From contig WARS01000007.1 in assembly GCA_008933995.1 (NCBI GenBank), positions 1,428,230-1,492,229 on the forward strand: 64,000 bases of DNA, in the 5' to 3' direction. Origin of the DNA: Datnioides undecimradiatus. Lineage: Eukaryota > Chordata > Actinopteri > Lobotiformes > Datnioididae. The position numbers and the translations under genes are program-made. Under the pieces are notes generated by a model. That model had not been told where the DNA came from. It searched no databases and saw only the letters and a list, made by a program, of their open reading frames with translations. This document shows positions 26,078-38,700 of this stretch, piece after piece. Each line of letters opens with the position of its first letter. Within the stretch, counting starts at the first letter, position 1.

Positions 26078-26594
26078 AAGAACCTGAATGACTCCACTGG
26101 CTCGCTGTGGTCACACGGGCGCGTGTCGGGACAGATTATGTGGCGTGCTGGGCGTCGCGGCTGTGTGGGCTGAGTGCGTAATTATTTAGCGTCACTGAAA
26201 AGGAGCCCGGGCTTGAAGACAGATGAAGGTAACGTGACAGCTTGCAGACACCAACTGGGAGCTGCTCTCCATCCCTCTGATGTTCTTCAGCGTGTTTTCT
26301 CTTGTATTGGTCACTGCTGTTCATCAGGAACGCGAACCCGCACCGCGTCAATCACGGCGCACGCACGCACACTCGAGTCCGCCTCGTGAGCAGCCCTGCT
26401 GGCGGAGGATCAGATTTCTAAATATCTGTGTGCTTCTTAAGGAGGGAGAGTCGGAAAAGTCAGCTGATCCAAAACAGAGAGCCTCCAGGTCAGATACCGC
26501 TGACCTAATCAGCCTCACACACACGCTGACGCACACGTTAACACACACTAAAACACATTTTTCCGGGTTGTTCATCCATACGTGTGTACGTCTG

Positions 26595-26870
26595 GTGAAC
26601 ACAACATCTCATGAATGCTTTGAGGGAATTTCTTTAAACGTGGCACACACGCCGCCCCTGGACTTAAGGATGAATGGATTTTGGAGTTCATTGGTCAGGG
26701 TTCCTGTGACATCACAAGGCGTGTTTGTGGCCGTGTGAACAGGACGTCTCGGGAGCGCCTTGAGGGAATCGCTTTAGCTTTGGCTGAAACATTGATGTGC
26801 AAAAATACGATCCCTTTAGATTTAAGCGGCCAAAGGTCGGAGTGACTTCATTAAACACTGGTTATGATAC
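26595..26870. repeat. Degenerate teleost repeat, two tandem units of about 140 bp
   Basis: gtgaacacaacatctcatga at 26595 and gtgaacaggacgtctcggga at 26735 both lead into a ccttgagggaat-like motif. The body (gtggcacacac, ggacttaaggatgaatgg, ggtcagggtt, ctgtgacatcaca) resembles an abundant fish repeat. Confidence 0.65.
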
Positions 26871-28783
26871 TATTTCACAAAAATGTCCACCAGAATAATC
26901 TGAAATAATAACGTTTTCTTTATTATGTGAGTCTGGACAGATGCTGATTTAACCTGCAGCTTGCCTGGCTGGCACAGACGTACAACTGCAAACACTAATT
27001 CATTCACTATTTCATTCCATTCACCTCAGACTTAGTGATATGATGATGAATATTGTCCATTTTCACTAAAACAGCACAGTTTGTCTCTCAAGCGCGTAAT
27101 TTCACACACACACACACACACAGAAAACACCACAAACCGACACCTCACAGTTACTTCACGCACTGGAAGTAATGTCCTACCAATGCTCAGGCACAGACAC
27201 AGCATGTGTGGCGCAGCGCCTCCGCGCAGGTGTTTGTGTTTGTGTGGACGTTTGTTGCCTTACTCTGCCCAAAGGCTGCGGATGAACCCGCGCCAAAATA
27301 AAGCGGGCCCGAAACTTCTCCCTCTGTTTTGAGGTAAAATGAAGTTTAAAAGTTTAAAAAGTCACTCAATCGCTATTTCTGCCAACAGCAGCAGTTTTCC
27401 TTCCCTCCTCCTGACACACTCGAGCGGTATTAATTAACTGGTGTGGCTCAGCAGCCACCAGGAGAGCACCTGCACCCTCCAGGCGAATGCAGCAGCGGTG
27501 GGTGACTTTCTGTCTGGATGTCCTGTTGGACAAAATGCCATTAACGGACCAATTAGGTGTGTTTAATCGAGTCATATATGAGTGCTATGGAAAACAGAAA
27601 GCTGTCATTTGAAAAATACCATTTCACTGAATATGCTAAAATAGTGTCATCATCCATGGAGCTTCCTCTGTAGTTGACACATGGCACTCGCGCTCCTCCA
27701 GTCTCCAGATGGGCCAGGCAGAACCAATCAATCACTGTGTAACTAAAATATTCAGGAGTGGAGGAACTGCGTGCAGAGCCGGGAACTTGCAGCGGGTCGG
27801 TTTACAGGCAGCGAGCGTGCAGCCGCCGCGGGGGGGGGGGGTTAACAAATGGACAGAGAGTGACAGATTAATAGACAGATACACAGCGTTAGGAAGAGAC
27901 CAAGTGAAAACTGGCAGCCAGAGAACAAAACCACCAACAAACACGGGGGGGGGGGGGGGAAAGACAAACAGATGTAGAGATATGAGGGAAAAAATGAAAA
28001 TGTCATCTCCACAGAGACAGCCGCAAAGATAAAGAGGCAATTTAGCTGTAAGTATAGAATCCACAGAGGGGATGGGAAAACTGTTTCCACAAAGAAGCTG
28101 TTCATACAGCCTGTTACAGGAGTTTATTACAACCTAATCCTTATTTTTATTGTTGTCACCATCATTTCTATTAGAACAATGCCCTCTGTCAGATTTGGTA
28201 ACATGGCAACAGCAATGTCAGATCAGGCAGAGCAAACATTTTAGCATTAAAGCATTTTTATGGCAAATTATTAAAACAACTGTTTCTCAGCACGTTCTAA
28301 CACAATCTGTCGTTGCACAGGACAACTACGGCAAGCAGGAAAGCCAAAGCTGGAGCCGGAAGGTCTGCAGCAAATCCACAACTTCTCGTATGACCATCAC
28401 CAGTATGAAAAACAATGTTAAACCTGCGAAGCTTCGACCTGAGCTGTGAACAGCGTTTTGCTTTAAAATGCTGATTTTTAAATGGAGGTCTGGTTCAGAG
28501 AGCCGCGTCAAGACCAAAGATCCTCCTGTTCAGACACACGCCAGCTGTCAGACCCGCGACAAGATGCTACTATCAGGAAAGGGCAACGAGAAATCAATCA
28601 GCTCCGTACATGAGGTGTGTGTATGCGTGTGTGTGAGAGAGAGAGTGTTTGCCTCAGACAGGGGAGGTTAATGCTCTGCAGTCATATGAATTCTGAACCA
28701 CGCTCTCTATCAGCCACTCTCACACTCTCTTTGTACCACTGGTAGCCTGGCTAACCCCATACAGACACATGCATATGATTATT

Positions 28784-28832
28784 TGTGTGTGTGTGTGTGT
28801 GTCTCTGTGTGAGTGCGTGTGTGTGTGTGTGC
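28784..28832. repeat. Imperfect (TG)n tract
   Basis: Two TG runs separated by tctctgtgtgagtgc. Confidence 0.9.
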
Positions 28833-29589
28833 ATGCAGAGCCTTTTAGCTTTCAGGATAGCCCTCCACAGACCCGGAGGTGTTGGTCATAGGGGAGAGCA
28901 GCAGCTGTTGTTGTGGCTGTCCATTTTGCATTTCGCCCGTCCTCACGCACACATCAAAGCGCCCCGGAGCAGGACCCCCTGAAACTGGCACAGGTGCAGA
29001 ATACACAACACGGACCTCTAAACACCTGACAAGGATCAGCGTTTGAGCCGCGGGAGGCCGCCGCAAGGCAAGGGGACGGGATGCCAGAGTGGCTGCAGCA
29101 GCCCAATTTGTAGGCGATACAGTAAGTTGTAAAGGTAAAACCTCTTTGGATTGCACATGGATGCACGTTCATCTCCTCTGTTTCTCCTGAGAGCATGACT
29201 AAACTCAGTCAGACATCACTGGGTTCAGTCCTGCATGTGCATTACAAATATGTGCACTTACTGAAACGCGTATGATGCCGCTTGACAGCCGAGGATTCTT
29301 TCTCGAAACAGGAAGTGACGCCTGAAGGCCTTTGCACCTGTTATGGATGGCGGGGTTCAATCAGCGGGTCTGGAGTGAACCGCGCTGAGGCCGCCGGAGC
29401 GATTTCCTGCAAAAACTCATGAATGTGTGTCATGGGACGGTTTGGAGAGGATGTGGCAGGATGTTAAGTGCGAGATGCACCATCTGCTGTGGTGGCAAAC
29501 GGCTTAGCACTGTGTTTCGAAACATGCACTGAATGAAAAACAGGAATTTTCAAGTGGGAGCGCTTTAATTCACATAATCTAAGAGGAGG

Positions 29590-29780
29590 AAAGACGTTTC
29601 GGTTGCTCGCAGCAGGAAGGTCCCGGGTTCCAGTTGTATCTCTGGTCCTCTCTGTTTGTTTTTGAGTGGGTTTCCATCCCTCCTCCCTCGGTCCAAACAC
29701 ACATCGGCGATCAGGTGATAACACAAACTGCATATAGCGAGAGGCAAAGCGTGCATCAGCTTCTACTGTAATTGTTGTGT
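29590..29780. mobile_element. tRNA-SINE-like remnant
   Basis: ctcgcagcaggaaggtcccg followed by ggttccagttgtatctctgg resembles the fish SINE segment with the polymerase III B-box (ggttcgaatcc type). The later ggtttccatccctcctccct and ggtccaaacaca match its downstream body. It is degenerate, so the B-box is probably dead. Confidence 0.55.
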
Positions 29781-31414
29781 AATACGTGTGAATTTGCATG
29801 AAAAAGATGCAGAAAAGGCAAATACTGACTATACTGCAGCTAGTATTTGTAAGTGCTGTGCTGCCCTCTGCTGGTGATAGGAGTTTGACAGGAGCACCAG
29901 GGTGACGGGCTTGGTAGGTGGATTCTGGGAGGTCAGGATCAGCGTGATCCCTCTATTCTAACTCGCTCACAGGAAGAACAACAGGGTAATCTCTTCAGCC
30001 TTAGTACTCAGTCAATACTGGATGTATGTATTGTTAAGAAAGCCTCAGCCAGCTCTCCTTAATGATTGATTAGACGCTTGCCTTCTGAGATCAGTAGTAA
30101 AACAAGACATAGCTTCAGGTTCAGGTTCAGGAGGGTTAAAGCCCCTTCAGTGTTTTCCTCTCATTCATTCCCTCAGATTTCACCTGAGCCAGCTGAAGCA
30201 GCGTCGGGAGCAGGTGAAGTCCGCGGGGCTCTCAGCTCTGATCTCCTCAGGTGTCTCCTTAAATATTTCTGCGGGCGTCTGTTCAGAGGCTTTGGCGAAA
30301 GCTCTGCCTCTCCTGGGTCCTCCTCAGAGCTTCTGTCAGCCACTCGAGCTCCTGACCAGTCAAGGTTTTATATTATTGATAAATAGACTTTGAAACTTCT
30401 GAAACAAACTCATTTCTGGATAAACCTCTGAACTCTGCGCGCTCGCTTTGAGAGCCTCGTCTCCTTATTATTGTCTTTTTTCCCAGATGGAGAAATGTCC
30501 TCTCAGTTTCCCTCTACCTTTTTATCTTTAGCTTCCCCTTCCCGTCTCAGGAGGGGTCTGAGTCTCTTGCGCCTTCTCTCCTGGGCTTCTTCGTCATCTT
30601 TCATCTCTTCCCTCCTCTTCCTCTCCCTTTCTCTTGCCCTTCCCTTCGTCTTGCCTTGCTCCCTTTCTTCCTGCTCTAATTTTGCAGTTTAATCGTTTCA
30701 TTAATTTCTCTCTTCTCCCTCTTTCCATCAATTCCTTTCCAATTTCCTTTCATCTGTCACGCTTTTCACGCTGAAAGTTGAGGAGTCGCTGCTCCCTTCA
30801 CGTGACAACCTTCCCCCTGCACTTTGACTTTTAAGCTGTCCTTGATTGGACCTTTTAGCACTGACTTTGTTTACTCGTGTTTCTGTTTCCATTTGTACAC
30901 CAGTGAGAATTAAGCTCGGAATATGCAGCCTTCATGCTTTCCTGTGTTAGCTGCTGCTGCTAATCAGAGCACTAATAAAATAGGAGAGCAGGGTTGAAAC
31001 AGAATAAATGTAAATAATGTAAATATATTGGTATTCTTTGAAATAACTGAGTACTTCTTTGGCTTTGACACAAGCTTCCCCCTAATATTATTTCTGCTCA
31101 GGTAAAATAACATTATGTGTTGTTAAAGCACCCCCAGACAAAGCACTTTGTGTCATTACGCCGGGTGCAGGAGAACTCATTTTCCCAAATGCATGTGTCA
31201 GCGTGCTCAGCAGACCAGAGAACTGCAGACTGCACAAACTATTCCATTCCATTGTATTCTGTTATCTCGTATTTAAATATATATTATAGAGATTACGTAT
31301 TTGTGTATTGTGGTAGAGTAGGTTAAACACCGGGGGAAGGACATTACTGTTCTGCTGCTGCAGCAAAGAGCTGCACAGAAGCTAGTAAGTTAGTGAGTGA
31401 GCACCCAGTGACAG

Positions 31415-31747
31415 ATGATGGTCACGTTTGAGTTTGAGTTCTCGGTTTTTGATCATTTCCTGTTTTATTTGAACACGGCTCTTCCTCCTGTGTCTCTCTG
31501 TGCTCGTTTGCCCCCGGCCCCTGGCGTCTGTGTATTGTTTGTCACTCCCTTTGTCTCTTGTCGGATCCTCAGCTCCAGGTGCGTTTCGTCTTCGTGTATT
31601 CCGTTCCTTTGGATCTTTTGGACCGTGTCTCCGCCCGCTTCGGACCCCTGTGAGCTCTGTGGTTTTTCTCGGAAGTGCCAGTTCCTCGTCCGTCTTTTGG
31701 TTTCTGCATTTGGGTCCAACCCTGAGTGTTCCCTGTTCCAGACATAG
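31415..31747. mobile_element. Probable solo LTR fragment, Ty3/gypsy type
   Basis: This T/C-rich stretch has tcctgttttatttgaacacg near its start and ends tctgcatttgggtccaaccc, then tgttccagaca. That ending resembles the 3' end of fish gypsy-type LTRs as I remember them. No internal coding region or second LTR is visible, and target-site duplications were not found. Confidence 0.4.
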
Positions 31748-34386
31748 CATACTTAACAAGTTAAACTGAAGCTTATTCATTTACTCATTCATGATTATGT
31801 GTCTGAACAAGAAAAGTCAAGGCCCACCTGTTGAGTCCACCTGCTTTGAATTCATCTTTTCATTAATGTGATCCCGGGTGTTTTCCTGTGATATATCCTT
31901 GTATTACATTTCTTTTTTATTTCCTTATTCTCTGATTATTTTTTTTTACATTTTTTTAAAAACCTTTACTTTTTATTTCTGCCCTTTTCACCCCAACACA
32001 TCTGTCCTCTCCGCTGTTTTATGATTTTAACTTGTTCCCTTTTTTGCAAGTTTTATTGCAAACTGACTTTTCTGCCAGTGTCTCCTCACTTCCTCTTTTA
32101 TTCAGTTAATTATTCAGTTAGCATATTAAAGCTTGCATTACAGTGCTAACACAGCAACAGGCTAAGCAAAGTTTTATCAATGACACAATAATAATGTCCT
32201 GTACGTAATAAAGTGTTATTAAGTTGAGTTATATGCACAATACGTTTTTGCTGTTCTACTTATCAGAGGTCCGCGCCTCTCTGCGGTGCCTCTCTTATCT
32301 CCTTGCTGCTCTCACTAAAAGCCGCATTTCCCCTCTGCAGCTTGCTTTGATCCTCTCGGGGCCCTGTCAGCAGACCACTGATGAGGCTGACGGCTGCACT
32401 GCATTGTGGGTATCGTTGATTGTTGCATGGGCGCGTTCAATAGTTTTGCAAATGACAAGATAACGACACAATATGTATGCGCATGTGTGCTTATATGTGA
32501 GAAAAGGTGGAGCAGATATTTAGATGTTTAAAGCAATTAGAGCTGTAGTGATCCAGTAGGGGGCAGTATTGGCAAATAAGAGGTTTAAAGTGGTTTCTGG
32601 GCATTTCTTCTTATCTTCACAGTCTTTGGCCAATGATGAACATTAATATATAGTTAAAGCTTGCATATAGCCTACAACTGTATCTCTTTTATCAGTTTGA
32701 AGCACTGGAACAAGTTTAATGCTAATGTGCAGCTTCACTGTCTCTTGATGTTTGTCTTGAACTCAGCTATCAGTTGTGTATCTTCTCTGTGCAGCTCTGG
32801 TTTGTAGGATGCTGGAGGCTGTTGTTCTTGAAGGTATGAAAGTGGTATGAATTCCCCCTCCACACACACACACACACACACTTCTCTTTCTCTAGAAAAT
32901 GATATGCCTTGCACAGGGAGTACCTCAGCCTTCAGGTTTTTGAAGGAGGAGAACAGGATTATTCATCCCACCCACTCAGGCACCCACTGCATCCAAGCGG
33001 TGAGCAGATCACAGAGCCACGTCTCAGCCGCACCACCACCGGGGTCGTGCACTGCATCTTCCAGCTGCAGCCCGAGCTTACTTGTCGAAACTGTTGAAAC
33101 CACAACACTTCCTGTGCCTTGAGATATTTTTACTGCAGCAGAAGTGATGCACAACAGAAACAAAAGGTTGCACTTCACTCTGCTGTTGGATCCACTGCAA
33201 ACCACTGGATTCACTGTGAAGCAAGTCACCTAAAATCCAATGCAAACCGTTCACAGCCCTGCCAGGTCAGTCTCAAACACCTTCAGCAGGAGCACATGTT
33301 CTGGATGTCTCTTTCTACACCAACCTGACTTTGTAGCATAGTTGCAGAGGTGACACAATGCCGCAGGCGGGAACAGACCAAATTCCATCTTCGAGCCTGA
33401 ATTTGACTTGAGCAGAGGAGAAGTGTTTGAACATGCCTACAGTCGCAGTGGATGGGCCTCACAAAGGCACCGAGGCACTGTCTCTCTCTCTCTCTGAGTG
33501 CTGAGAGGTGGATCATTCTATTCAGTCTTAATATGATAATACTGTACAGTATGTACATCCTCAGATACACCCCACAACATACACACACACCTGTAATATG
33601 AACACTTGGTTTGGTTTGAGAGTAGAAAACAGCGAAACGACTGAGAAGAATTCTTTTCTTTGAGTTTTCTGGTAGTTCTCATGCTCCGGCGGCTTTAAAT
33701 CACGTATGTTTTAGTCTCTCCTGGCAGAGAGTGTATTACACAGCAGCAAAGGGCACCGGCGAGTAATAGCCGGTCTGGATCTCTTCCCAAATCTGAGCTC
33801 CCGGGGTTCTTAAAGGGTGATGAAGCATTAAGGTCAAACAGATCTCAGTGTCCGACCTCAGATAAACACATTCCGATACACGCTCCTGCTGAACCTGGGA
33901 GTGCTGCGGACAATCCAGCTGAAAATGTTGGACTTTTTGTTTCTTTTATGTGAACATATGGACATTTTGGCCAGAAGGTTTGCTCAAATGCCGCTCTGGT
34001 GTAACCCTAGGGCTACAGGAAGAGAGTCTGTGCCTGCAATATAAATAGATTTTGGACATCTGGTTCGGTGTCTGCAGGATTTAAACATGCAACCATGATT
34101 TCATCTCGAATTCTGTTTTAAATACAACATTTACTCGTTTCGCTAACCTTTGACCAGCTGCTGAACCGCCACTTTAAAAGCATGTTTCTTGATTTAAATC
34201 AGATACACAATGAGCTCTTTGATGTTTCTATAAAGACCTAGAATATTTGTTGAAATGATGAAGCAATCGCATCCCGTTTGGTTCCATTTGTCTCTACATC
34301 GTGAGCGTTTTAACCCCTTTGCGAGTTTTTGTTCCCGTTTTCCTTGAATAGCTTTGAGGTTGCAAAATTCCACTCAGTCTGACAGC

Positions 34387-34526
34387 GAATACTGACATCA
34401 ATGTAAACATCATATAGCATCAATGAATAGCTGGGACAAGCGGATACAGGATATATATATATATATATATATAGATATATAGCTATTCATTGAAGCTATA
34501 TGATGATTACACTGATGTCAGTATTC
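34387..34526. mobile_element. 140-bp palindromic MITE-like element
   Basis: The arms 34387-34432 and 34481-34526 are 46 bases each and are reverse complements with three mismatches (outer ends gaatactgacatcaatgtaa and ttacactgatgtcagtattc). The 48-base centre contains gggacaagcggatacagg and an AT tract. No ORF is present. This is the form of a foldback MITE. A clear target-site duplication was not seen. Confidence 0.8.
34451..34480. repeat. (AT)n tract inside the palindromic element
   Basis: AT repeat at the centre of the foldback element, interrupted once by g. Confidence 0.95.
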
Positions 34527-35599
34527 AAAGCCTTAGCATCTTGTGTTCTGTGTGCCTGCAACATTCCCCCAAATGGTGAAATATGGGACACTTCATTCAC
34601 ACTGTCTTTAAAATCACTTAGGAAACTTCAAAAACCGCTCCACAATGGCTTAGGGGTTGGAGCCCAGTTGGAATTCATGTCTGATTATATTCATTGAGCT
34701 GTAAACTGTGAATCCAAAGTGCTGCTCTACCCTTCCTCCCATCGGTCTTTCATGTGAACGGGCTGCTAACTGCTGGCTCCGTCAGAGGGCCCACTCCTTT
34801 CCTGCCAGGGTACTGGAGGTAGCATGAAGGAGCAGGGGGGTGGGGGTGGAGGGCCAAATGGCCCCATAGGATTAGCAGCATCGTCCGCCATTGTCAAGGC
34901 TACACCCCGACTCCAATCACCTCTGTAATCTCCCGACTTGTTTGCAATACACAACCGAAGCTGCCAGGAAGGGACCTGTTTGTCTGCTCCTCCATCCCCC
35001 CAGGACACGCTGAAATTCCCCCTTCTGTCCTTCGACTTGGACTGACAGTGAATCCCCTCGCACATACATCATGTACAGCTGCCATATAGCTGAGCACGAC
35101 CTTTGGGCGGTTTCTGTAAACACATGGAAGCTCTTTTTGAGAGTTTGATCAAAGCACACTCGTGACATCAACAGCCGCACAAAACAGAGTAAGAGCAGCA
35201 GATCAGGAGTGGACACACTGGTGTATCAGTGTGTTATCTTCCTGGTTACTAGACTCTGTTCTTTGTGTCTATTAAAGGTCTTAAATTCTTAACTATTCTA
35301 TCATTGTAACTTTTATGTTGTTTCTGGAAAATACCAACATATACATGATTCTATTTATTTTATATAAACATGTATGTATACTGTATATAAAGTGAGACTT
35401 GCACACCAACAGAGTAGTATTGTAAATAAAGTAAATATCCATGCATTTAAACCAAAAACATCACGTCAAACTTAAAACTTCAGTCTACAACTAAACCCTG
35501 TTAACAGGTAATAGTCTCACCTGCCCCCACAGTCTGCCCTCACAGTCTGCCCTGACCCCCCCCCCCCCGGTGGAGTAGACCCCACCCTTTCTGTGATGA

Positions 35600-35734
35600 C
35601 CAATCAAGTTCAAGGCTCAGACTATTCAACGATAGAGACCTCTGGTGTATTTGACTTCAGTGTTAGAACACCCGAAAGCAGCACTTTGTCTCAACACTTC
35701 TGCATTGCTGGCAACAACAGGAGGACACAGGACC
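35600..35734 (+). promoter_or_regulatory. Probable promoter / 5' UTR of the T-box gene
   Basis: A CCAAT box (gaccaatcaa, core 35600-35604) lies about 130 bases upstream of the start codon at 35735. No TATA box is evident at a suitable distance. The start context caggaccATGc is acceptable. The transcription start is not determined. Confidence 0.35.
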
Positions 35735-35750
35735 ATGCAGCACATCTCTG
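35735..35750 (+). CDS. tbx16l: T-box gene coding exon 1 (16 coding nt)
   Basis: It contains ATG CAG CAC ATC TCT G before the strong donor gtaagt. It encodes only MQHIS plus the first base of Asp. The start is chosen because it is the only ATG directly before a good donor whose phase fits exon 2. Confidence 0.7.
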
Positions 35751-38700
35751 GTAAGTCTTCTCTTATCCCACTCATCTCACAGCGCTGGATGCACATGCAA
35801 TGTGACACATGCAGTAGGTAATAAGAAACCTTTCTGTCTTCATACCCCTTTAACCTCCATGCTGCAACAAGCCAGCCACATGTTGTATAAAAGGGTCTGA
35901 TTTTGCAGAAGTTTGACTTGTGTGTTGTCTCCACAGACTCCAAATCAAATCTCAGCATGCCCAGGCCCCCTCCAGCAGCTGACTCATACCAGCAGGACTG
36001 CATCAGGATGACCCTGCAGAACGCCGATCTCTGGAAGTCCTTCCACAGCATCGGAACAGAGATGATCATAACAAAGCATGGAAGGTAAGAATGCTAGCAC
36101 AGTTACGCATCTACTGAGTTAAGACTTAGCACAAGCACACACTCCTGATATTCCTATGCAATCTGCAGTGCTTTGTTTGTGTCTTATGTATCCTGTAGAC
36201 CAAAACCTACAAGACATTGTCTCAGCTAAGGTTGCAGAGCAGAGTCATTTTGCTGAAAACACTGGAAGCATGTGCTGACTGTGTATTTGTTGCAGGAGAA
36301 TGTTTCCACACTGCAGCATCAGTCTATCTGGCCTCCAACCTTTTGCCAATTATGTCATCATGGTGGATATGGTTCCCGTGGACAGTTTCAAATACAAGGT
36401 AAATGCACGTGCAACACACATTGCATGCACCGCTGCACTCCTCTGGGCTCTTTAAGTACGAGGCCGCTCAGTTTCTTGAATTTCACTGTTCCCCACACTT
36501 TGTCCAGTTCACCGTGGACTTAAACCAACAGAGTGCAGCAGGGAAAACACGGCAGTCTGCAGCCAGACGTTGGCCTGCCCACCCTGGGCCGTCCGCTGCT
36601 GCATATCAAAGCCTTTCATAGCTTCCTGTTTGTGCACTCTCGGCTGGGGGCCCAATCAATTAGCACCCCTCCGTATTCGCAATCGGTGAAAGTGGGAGCA
36701 GCCAGCCATCCATACATTCAATGGCTCTTACATTAACTGCTGCGGCCCATTTGGTCACACATCTTGCTTTTAGCACACACTTGAAAACAATGAAGTACAT
36801 ACAAAAGGGAAGGTGCTGCAGGAGAGGACTCAGAGGGGTTTCGGTGGAGGTGAATTTGTAGAAACGTGTGATTTTCCAAAACAACAAAAGCAGCAAGAAT
36901 AGTCCACAAAGATGCATGCACATCGTGTAAAAGTATAGTTGCCATAAATCCTGCAAAAAAAGCCTTTTAATCAGCCATTATGAAAAAACAAAAATCATTT
37001 CATCCTTCATGTAACCTCCGATTATTCAGCCATGTTCCCATGTATCACGCTCAACCATGTATCCCTCCTCCATTTCTCTGTAGTGGAAAAAGGAGCAGTG
37101 GGAGGTCGCGGGGAAGGCAGAGCCCCAGCCCCCGTGTCGGACATACATGCACCCGGACTCCCCGGCCCCAGGAAGCCACTGGATGAAGCAGTCGCTGTCC
37201 TTCCTCAAGATGAAGCTCACCAACAACACTCTGGACCAGCACGGCCATGTAAGACACCACCCGACAAACAGAGGCCCAATATCCACACCATGTTCCCCCC
37301 ACATGTGTTTTACTCACCCTGCTGTTTTTCGTCTCCACCCGTCAGATCATCCTGCACTCCATGCATCGCTACTACCCCAGGTTTCATGTTACCCAGGCAG
37401 ACAGTCCTTACACAGTCCGCTGGGGCCCGTTCCAGACCTTCTCCTTCCCAGAAATGACCTTCACTGCAGTGACGGCGTACCAGAACCCAAAGGTATTAAC
37501 GTGCACAGCATTTTCAGGAAACATTAGCCCAACGCAGGAGTGTTGATATTCCAGTTTAAATGAAACAAAGCAGTTTAACAGCCATCCATCACATCTTGCC
37601 CCCTTTTACAGATCACCAAACTGAAGATTGACCACAACCCGTTCGCTAAGGGATTCAGGGAGGGAGGCACCCACTCCCACAGTAAACGGTAGGAACTGGT
37701 TTGAATTTGTCTCAAGGTGTTCTCAAGCAGTTCTGAGCTACCTCATCTGCTACTGTAAATGTTTGCACAACCTAAAATTACATATGTCAAACGTCTGTAT
37801 TTTGTTTCTAATTAGCATGTATAGGTAAAAGCATGTCTGTGTCTTTGCTGTTTCAGTTTAGTTTTATGCCAACATGAGAATCAAAGTTAAAAACAGAGAA
37901 AAGTTGAATCTGAGTTAGATGAAAAGTGTAAAAAAGCTGTTTTCGTTCATAGGTGTCGCCCAAATAGAAGCCCTCCTGCAAAAAGGGCCGCGCTGGACAG
38001 GAAAGCTCCGTGCAACAGTCCTCCAGGTGAGTTCTTCCTCATACAGCGTCTGTGCCAGCGACCACACTCTCATGGCATCTTATTAAACACTGTATTTCCC
38101 TCTCAGGCCTGCAGAGGATGCCCTCCACTTCTCAGCCAGCGCAGACAGAGAAGAACCAGGTCTCCACACAGCAGTCAGTGAAGGGGTGTGACCTTTCAGC
38201 GTGGGCTCTGGAGCAGGACCCATCTGAGAGCCTCCACGCTGAGCCCCTGGAGCTGCACGAGAACGACTACAGCTGCGAAGAGCAGCTGGTGCCTGCATCC
38301 GCGGCGTATCAGCCCTACAGGTATGATTTAAGATGGGTGAGATAAAATCCAATGAGACTTGGTGAAACATTTATAGCATATAAATAAAAGAAATTGAGCA
38401 ATTACGTTGGAAACGTCTGAAAGCAACAACAGGAAGGAGGAATGAGAATAATTTGCATGCACTTCACACCTTTGGAACCTCAGGGACACCTTGGCAGCTG
38501 AGAGAAACAGGGGCAGCGTGCATGGTGAGGTAGCCAAATGAAATGAAATGTCTCTTCTTTGCTCCAGATCTGTGGACTACAGCAGATTTCCACTGCAACA
38601 CACCGACGTAGAAGCAACGAACACGTCCGTCCACCCTGCACCTCATCCGCTCGCCACAGTCGAACACACCCACCAGCAGCACGGGTACTACCACCACCCT

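Larger units (their letters stand above)
24591..26095 (+). other. mmp17: mmp17 3' UTR
   Basis: About 1.5 kb follows the stop and runs to a canonical AATAAA at 26072-26077. T/G-rich sequence lies just beyond, as expected downstream of a cleavage site. It contains a TTA/TCA trinucleotide tract (24671-24722) and a CA tract (25023-25042). The exact cleavage position is inferred. Confidence 0.7.
26096..35734. other. Gene-poor intergenic region between mmp17 and the T-box gene
   Basis: No multi-exon gene is supportable here. It holds repeat remnants (26595-26870, 29590-29780, 31415-31747, 34387-34526), several CA/TG tracts, two G runs (27831-27841 and 27946-27959) and a pyrimidine-rich block near 30470-30760. 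One minus-strand ORF at 28845-29156 ends in an exon-like stretch; it is listed as a finding, not as a gene. Regulatory DNA for the T-box gene may be present but cannot be identified by eye. Confidence 0.7.

Noticed and set aside
30066-30692. Plus-strand ORFs of 106 and 73 codons
   Set aside because: Composed of pyrimidine-rich low-complexity sequence (Ser/Leu/Phe repeats) without domain or splice evidence.
35626-36069. 147-codon minus-strand ORF over T-box exons 1-2
   Set aside because: Antisense shadow of the T-box gene; the plus-strand protein is strongly supported.
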